64,000 nt of DNA, from assembly GCA_012519205.1 (NCBI GenBank), contig JAAYQR010000010.1:62001-126000 (forward strand). The letters are read 5' to 3'. Positions 61,681 through 64,000 of the stretch are shown piece by piece. Within the stretch, counting starts at the first letter, position 1, and each line of letters starts with the position of its first letter. Source of the stretch: Candidatus Epulonipiscium sp. Lineage in GTDB: Bacteria; Bacillota; Clostridia; Lachnospirales; Defluviitaleaceae. The notes beneath the pieces were generated by a model, which ran no database searches, was not told the DNA's origin, and saw only the letters and a list, made by a program, of their open reading frames with translations. A program made the position numbers and the translations under genes.

Positions 61681-63165
61681 ATGAAGAGAAAAAACATATG
61701 GACTCTGTTCTTTATACTGGTAATTACTTTTATTTTTCCAGCGTCGGCATCTGCTGCCAAGAACTTTTATACCTATACCTATGATTATTGGGGGGATGAA
61801 AGGGAATCCCCGGATGCATATGTACCAGGAATTGTGCTAATGGGGCAGGACTTAGGTACCATAAATCTTAGAGAGCCCCAAGGAATGTTCGTCAAGGAAA
61901 ATAAGGTTTATATAGCGGACTCCGGTAATAACAGAATCATAATAGCCGAAAAAACTAATCAAGGTTTTCAGCTGTACGGGATTATTGAATCCTTTGTATT
62001 AGAAGGGGAAAAAAGCACCTTATCCTATCCCCAAGATGTATTTGTAAAGGAAAATGGAGATATTTATATTTGTGATACCAATAATCAAAGGGTTTTACAT
62101 TTGGACAAAAACTTAAACTTTATTAAGCAGATTGCAAAGCCTAAAGATGAAACCATAGAAGGAACATCGGAGTTTTTGGTACAAAAATTAGTAGTCGATG
62201 ATGCAAATAGAGTTTATGTGCTGGTGAAGAATGTGAACAAAGGATTGATGGAATTTGATTCGGAAGGCACCTTTACAGGATATATAGGAGCAAACAAAGT
62301 AATCGCAAATATTACAGACTATATTTGGAAGAGTATTTCAACAAAGGCTCAAAGGGCACAAATGGAGCTGTTTGTTCCGACAGAATATAATAATGTAGCC
62401 TTAGATAAAGAAGGTTTTATTTATACCACAACTAGTACCCTTGATAATAAGGATATCTATACTGGGACAGCAACTCCTATCAGAAAGCTTAACTCCATGG
62501 GGACGGATATTTTGATTAGAAATGGTTTTCATCCCCCTATAGGGGATATCTACTGGGGAAAAGCAGGAGGAATTAATGGGCCATCAAGACTTATAGATAT
62601 TGTTCCCTTGGAAAACGATTCTTATAGTGCCATAGATAGGGTAAGAGGTAGGATTTTTACCTATGATTCCCAAGGAAACCTTTTGTATGCCTTTGGAGGT
62701 TTGGGAAATAAAACAGGATATTTTCAATATCCTTCTGCCATAGAAGCCATGGGAGATTCCTTATTAGTTCTAGACTATAGATCGGGTACTATACAAGAAT
62801 TACTCATTACTGAGTATGGAAAGTTAATCAATCAAGGTTTAGCACTATATCAAAAAGGAAGATATGAGGAATCGGCAGAAAAGTGGGAAGAAGTGCTAAA
62901 ACTAAACGGCAATTATGATTTAGCATATGTGGGAATCGGCCGTTCCCTGCTACGCCAAGGGGAATATAAAAAGGCGATGGAATACTTTAAGCTGAAAATG
63001 GATTTTAAAAATTATTCGAAGGCCTATAAGTTTTATCGTAAGCAATGGATAGAAGAAAATATCGCCTGGATTATCTTAGGGTTAGTTTTATTATATATAC
63101 TCCCTAAAATCAAAAGATTAATCGTGAAAATCATTATGCTAAGGAAAACGGAGGTAGAGCGATGA
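61681..63165 (+). CDS. Secreted NHL-repeat protein with TPR and C-terminal membrane helix
   Basis: A 494-aa protein: signal-type N-terminus ending ASASAA (about 1-27), NHL beta-propeller repeats (about 45-375; LREPQGMFVKENKVYIADSGNNR and LSYPQDVFVKENGDIYICDTNNQR, shown in part), a TPR-like pair (about 390-450) and a C-terminal membrane helix (about 462-482) with a basic tail. The propeller therefore faces outside. ATG at 61681 behind GAGGTGA. Function unknown; found inside the sugar-transport cluster, it may sense or scaffold carbohydrate at the surface. Confidence 0.8.
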   Translation: MKRKNIWTLFFILVITFIFPASASAAKNFYTYTYDYWGDERESPDAYVPGIVLMGQDLGTINLREPQGMFVKENKVYIADSGNNRIIIAEKTNQGFQLYGIIESFVLEGEKSTLSYPQDVFVKENGDIYICDTNNQRVLHLDKNLNFIKQIAKPKDETIEGTSEFLVQKLVVDDANRVYVLVKNVNKGLMEFDSEGTFTGYIGANKVIANITDYIWKSISTKAQRAQMELFVPTEYNNVALDKEGFIYTTTSTLDNKDIYTGTATPIRKLNSMGTDILIRNGFHPPIGDIYWGKAGGINGPSRLIDIVPLENDSYSAIDRVRGRIFTYDSQGNLLYAFGGLGNKTGYFQYPSAIEAMGDSLLVLDYRSGTIQELLITEYGKLINQGLALYQKGRYEESAEKWEEVLKLNGNYDLAYVGIGRSLLRQGEYKKAMEYFKLKMDFKNYSKAYKFYRKQWIEENIAWIILGLVLLYILPKIKRLIVKIIMLRKTEVER

Positions 63166-63836
63166 GAGCAATGATGGAAAAGACAGAATCTCTAAACCAA
63201 AGCAAACTCCAAAACTTATTAAAATCCTTAAAGTTTTCCTTACATGTTATAGTTAGACCTTTTGATGGGTTTTGGGACTTGATCCACGAAAAAAGAGGTT
63301 CAATAGGGGCAGCCAATATTATTTTTATAATGGTACTGATTACAAATGTCTTAAAAATGCAGTTTACCAGTTTTCTTTTTTATAGGATTCAACTGGAATA
63401 TGTGAATATGTTTAAGGTGCTTTTGGGGATTATTGTCCCCTTTGGGATTTGGTGTGTTTCCAACTGGAGTTTAACTACCTTAATGGATGGAAAGGGTAGT
63501 TTAAAAGATATATATATGGCAACCGCTTACGCCTTTACCCCTTATGTTTTGATCAACCTTCCCATGACTGTGATAAGCAACCTAATCACCCTTGAAGAAG
63601 GGGCATTTTATCAGTACTTTATAGCATTTGCAATGTTATGGTGTATATTCCTTATCCTATGTGCCATGATGATGATCCATGATTATTCCATGGGAAAAGC
63701 CATATTTTCAAGCTTACTTACAATCGTTGGGATGGGAGTTATCATATTCTTAACATTACTCTTCTTTAGTCTGATAAGTGATGGAATCGGGTACCTTATC
63801 TCCTTGTATAAAGAAATCGTATTTAGGTTTTATTAA
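63162..63836 (+). CDS. YIP1 family membrane protein, copy 2
   Basis: A 224-aa protein with a soluble N-terminus (about 1-40, containing RPFDGFWDLIHEKRG) and about five membrane helices, matching the Yip1 domain. Overlaps the NHL gene by 4 nt, so it is tightly coupled. Role unknown; such proteins recur in clusters of this composition, which is why an association with the transporter is inferred. Confidence 0.82.
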   Translation: MRAMMEKTESLNQSKLQNLLKSLKFSLHVIVRPFDGFWDLIHEKRGSIGAANIIFIMVLITNVLKMQFTSFLFYRIQLEYVNMFKVLLGIIVPFGIWCVSNWSLTTLMDGKGSLKDIYMATAYAFTPYVLINLPMTVISNLITLEEGAFYQYFIAFAMLWCIFLILCAMMMIHDYSMGKAIFSSLLTIVGMGVIIFLTLLFFSLISDGIGYLISLYKEIVFRFY

Positions 63837-63866
63837 AATGGACCTGAAAGGAGGGGACTGGCGACT

Positions 63867-64000
63867 ATGAAATATAAGGTAATTCTATTATTGATGGTAC
63901 TGTCCATAGGTTTTACCGGATGCCAAAGTAAGGTCAGTAATAGTAATATTTCAGAAATTTATGGCTATGAAGCCACAGATGAAAAGGAAATACTTGTTGA
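63867..64000 (+). CDS. Lipoprotein, 5' end only
   Basis: The first 44 codons run off the right edge. The N-terminus is a lipoprotein signal: MKYKVILLLMVLSIGFTGCQ with lipobox FTGC, Cys19 as the lipid-bearing residue. AAAGGAGGGG is the SD sequence. The body cannot be classified from this fragment. It likely continues the sugar cluster, perhaps as another surface carbohydrate component. Confidence 0.75.
   Translation, partial: MKYKVILLLMVLSIGFTGCQSKVSNSNISEIYGYEATDEKEILV

Noticed and set aside
1-64000. tRNA, rRNA, CRISPR arrays, insertion sequences, prophage
   Set aside because: I saw no cloverleaf-like gene, rRNA segment, regularly spaced repeats, transposase or integrase frame, or flanking duplications.

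Overview
The window is a 64 kb piece of chromosome from a low-GC, spore-forming Firmicute, most likely in class Clostridia. Four sporulation genes support this (spoVM, an alpha/beta SASP, ylbJ, spoIVA). So do the Bacillus/Clostridium-type order from rsgA to ylqH, pta-ackA acetate metabolism, and a DUF6465 gene of the kind common in Lachnospiraceae and their relatives. Genus cannot be fixed from the sequence. I saw no rRNA, tRNA, CRISPR array, insertion sequence or prophage.

Region 1 (1-30.9 kb) is the conserved housekeeping block. It holds rsgA(3' end)-rpe-thiN-[47-aa membrane ORF]-spoVM, rpmB (reverse), the asp23-family gene, fakA, recG, the SASP gene, rsmD-coaD, a coiled-coil gene, ylbJ and tmcAL (both reverse) and pta-ackA. 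It continues with yceD-rpmF-plsX-acpP-rnc-smc-ftsY, ylxM-ffh-rpsP-khpA-rimM-trmD, rplS, three tandem signal peptidases, rbgA-rnhB, ylqG-like, ylqH and yraN. These genes serve translation, SRP-dependent secretion, phospholipid synthesis and chromosome maintenance.

Region 2 (30.9-47.9 kb) holds pgeF, a DUF512 radical-SAM gene, der-plsY-gpsA and spoIVA. The cell-division/DivIVA neighbourhood follows: a membrane-anchored HlyD-like protein, then yggS-sepF-yggT-ylmH-divIVA. After it come aroB, a DksA/TraR-type gene, lspA-rluD and pyrR-uraA. The pyrR-uraA pair lies behind a readable PyrR attenuator.

Region 3 (48-64 kb) is more accessory. It has a YIP1 protein with a MacA/MacB-type exporter, two ECF S components, a cation/proton antiporter and a DJ-1 protein. 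It ends with a divergent AraC-family regulator and a carbohydrate-transport cluster. That cluster encodes a 972-aa fused binding protein, two permeases, an NHL/TPR membrane protein, a second YIP1 protein and the start of a lipoprotein, and it runs off the right edge. A 12-bp direct repeat with 21-bp periodicity just upstream of the cluster looks like the AraC-type operator.

Many genes have recognisable sigma-A promoters (for example TTGACA-17-TATAAT before yceD) and hairpin terminators. Candidate sporulation promoters precede the SASP gene (sigma-G-like) and spoIVA (sigma-E-like). Start codons were chosen by Shine-Dalgarno (SD) spacing and by where family homology begins, so several are shorter than the longest open frame.
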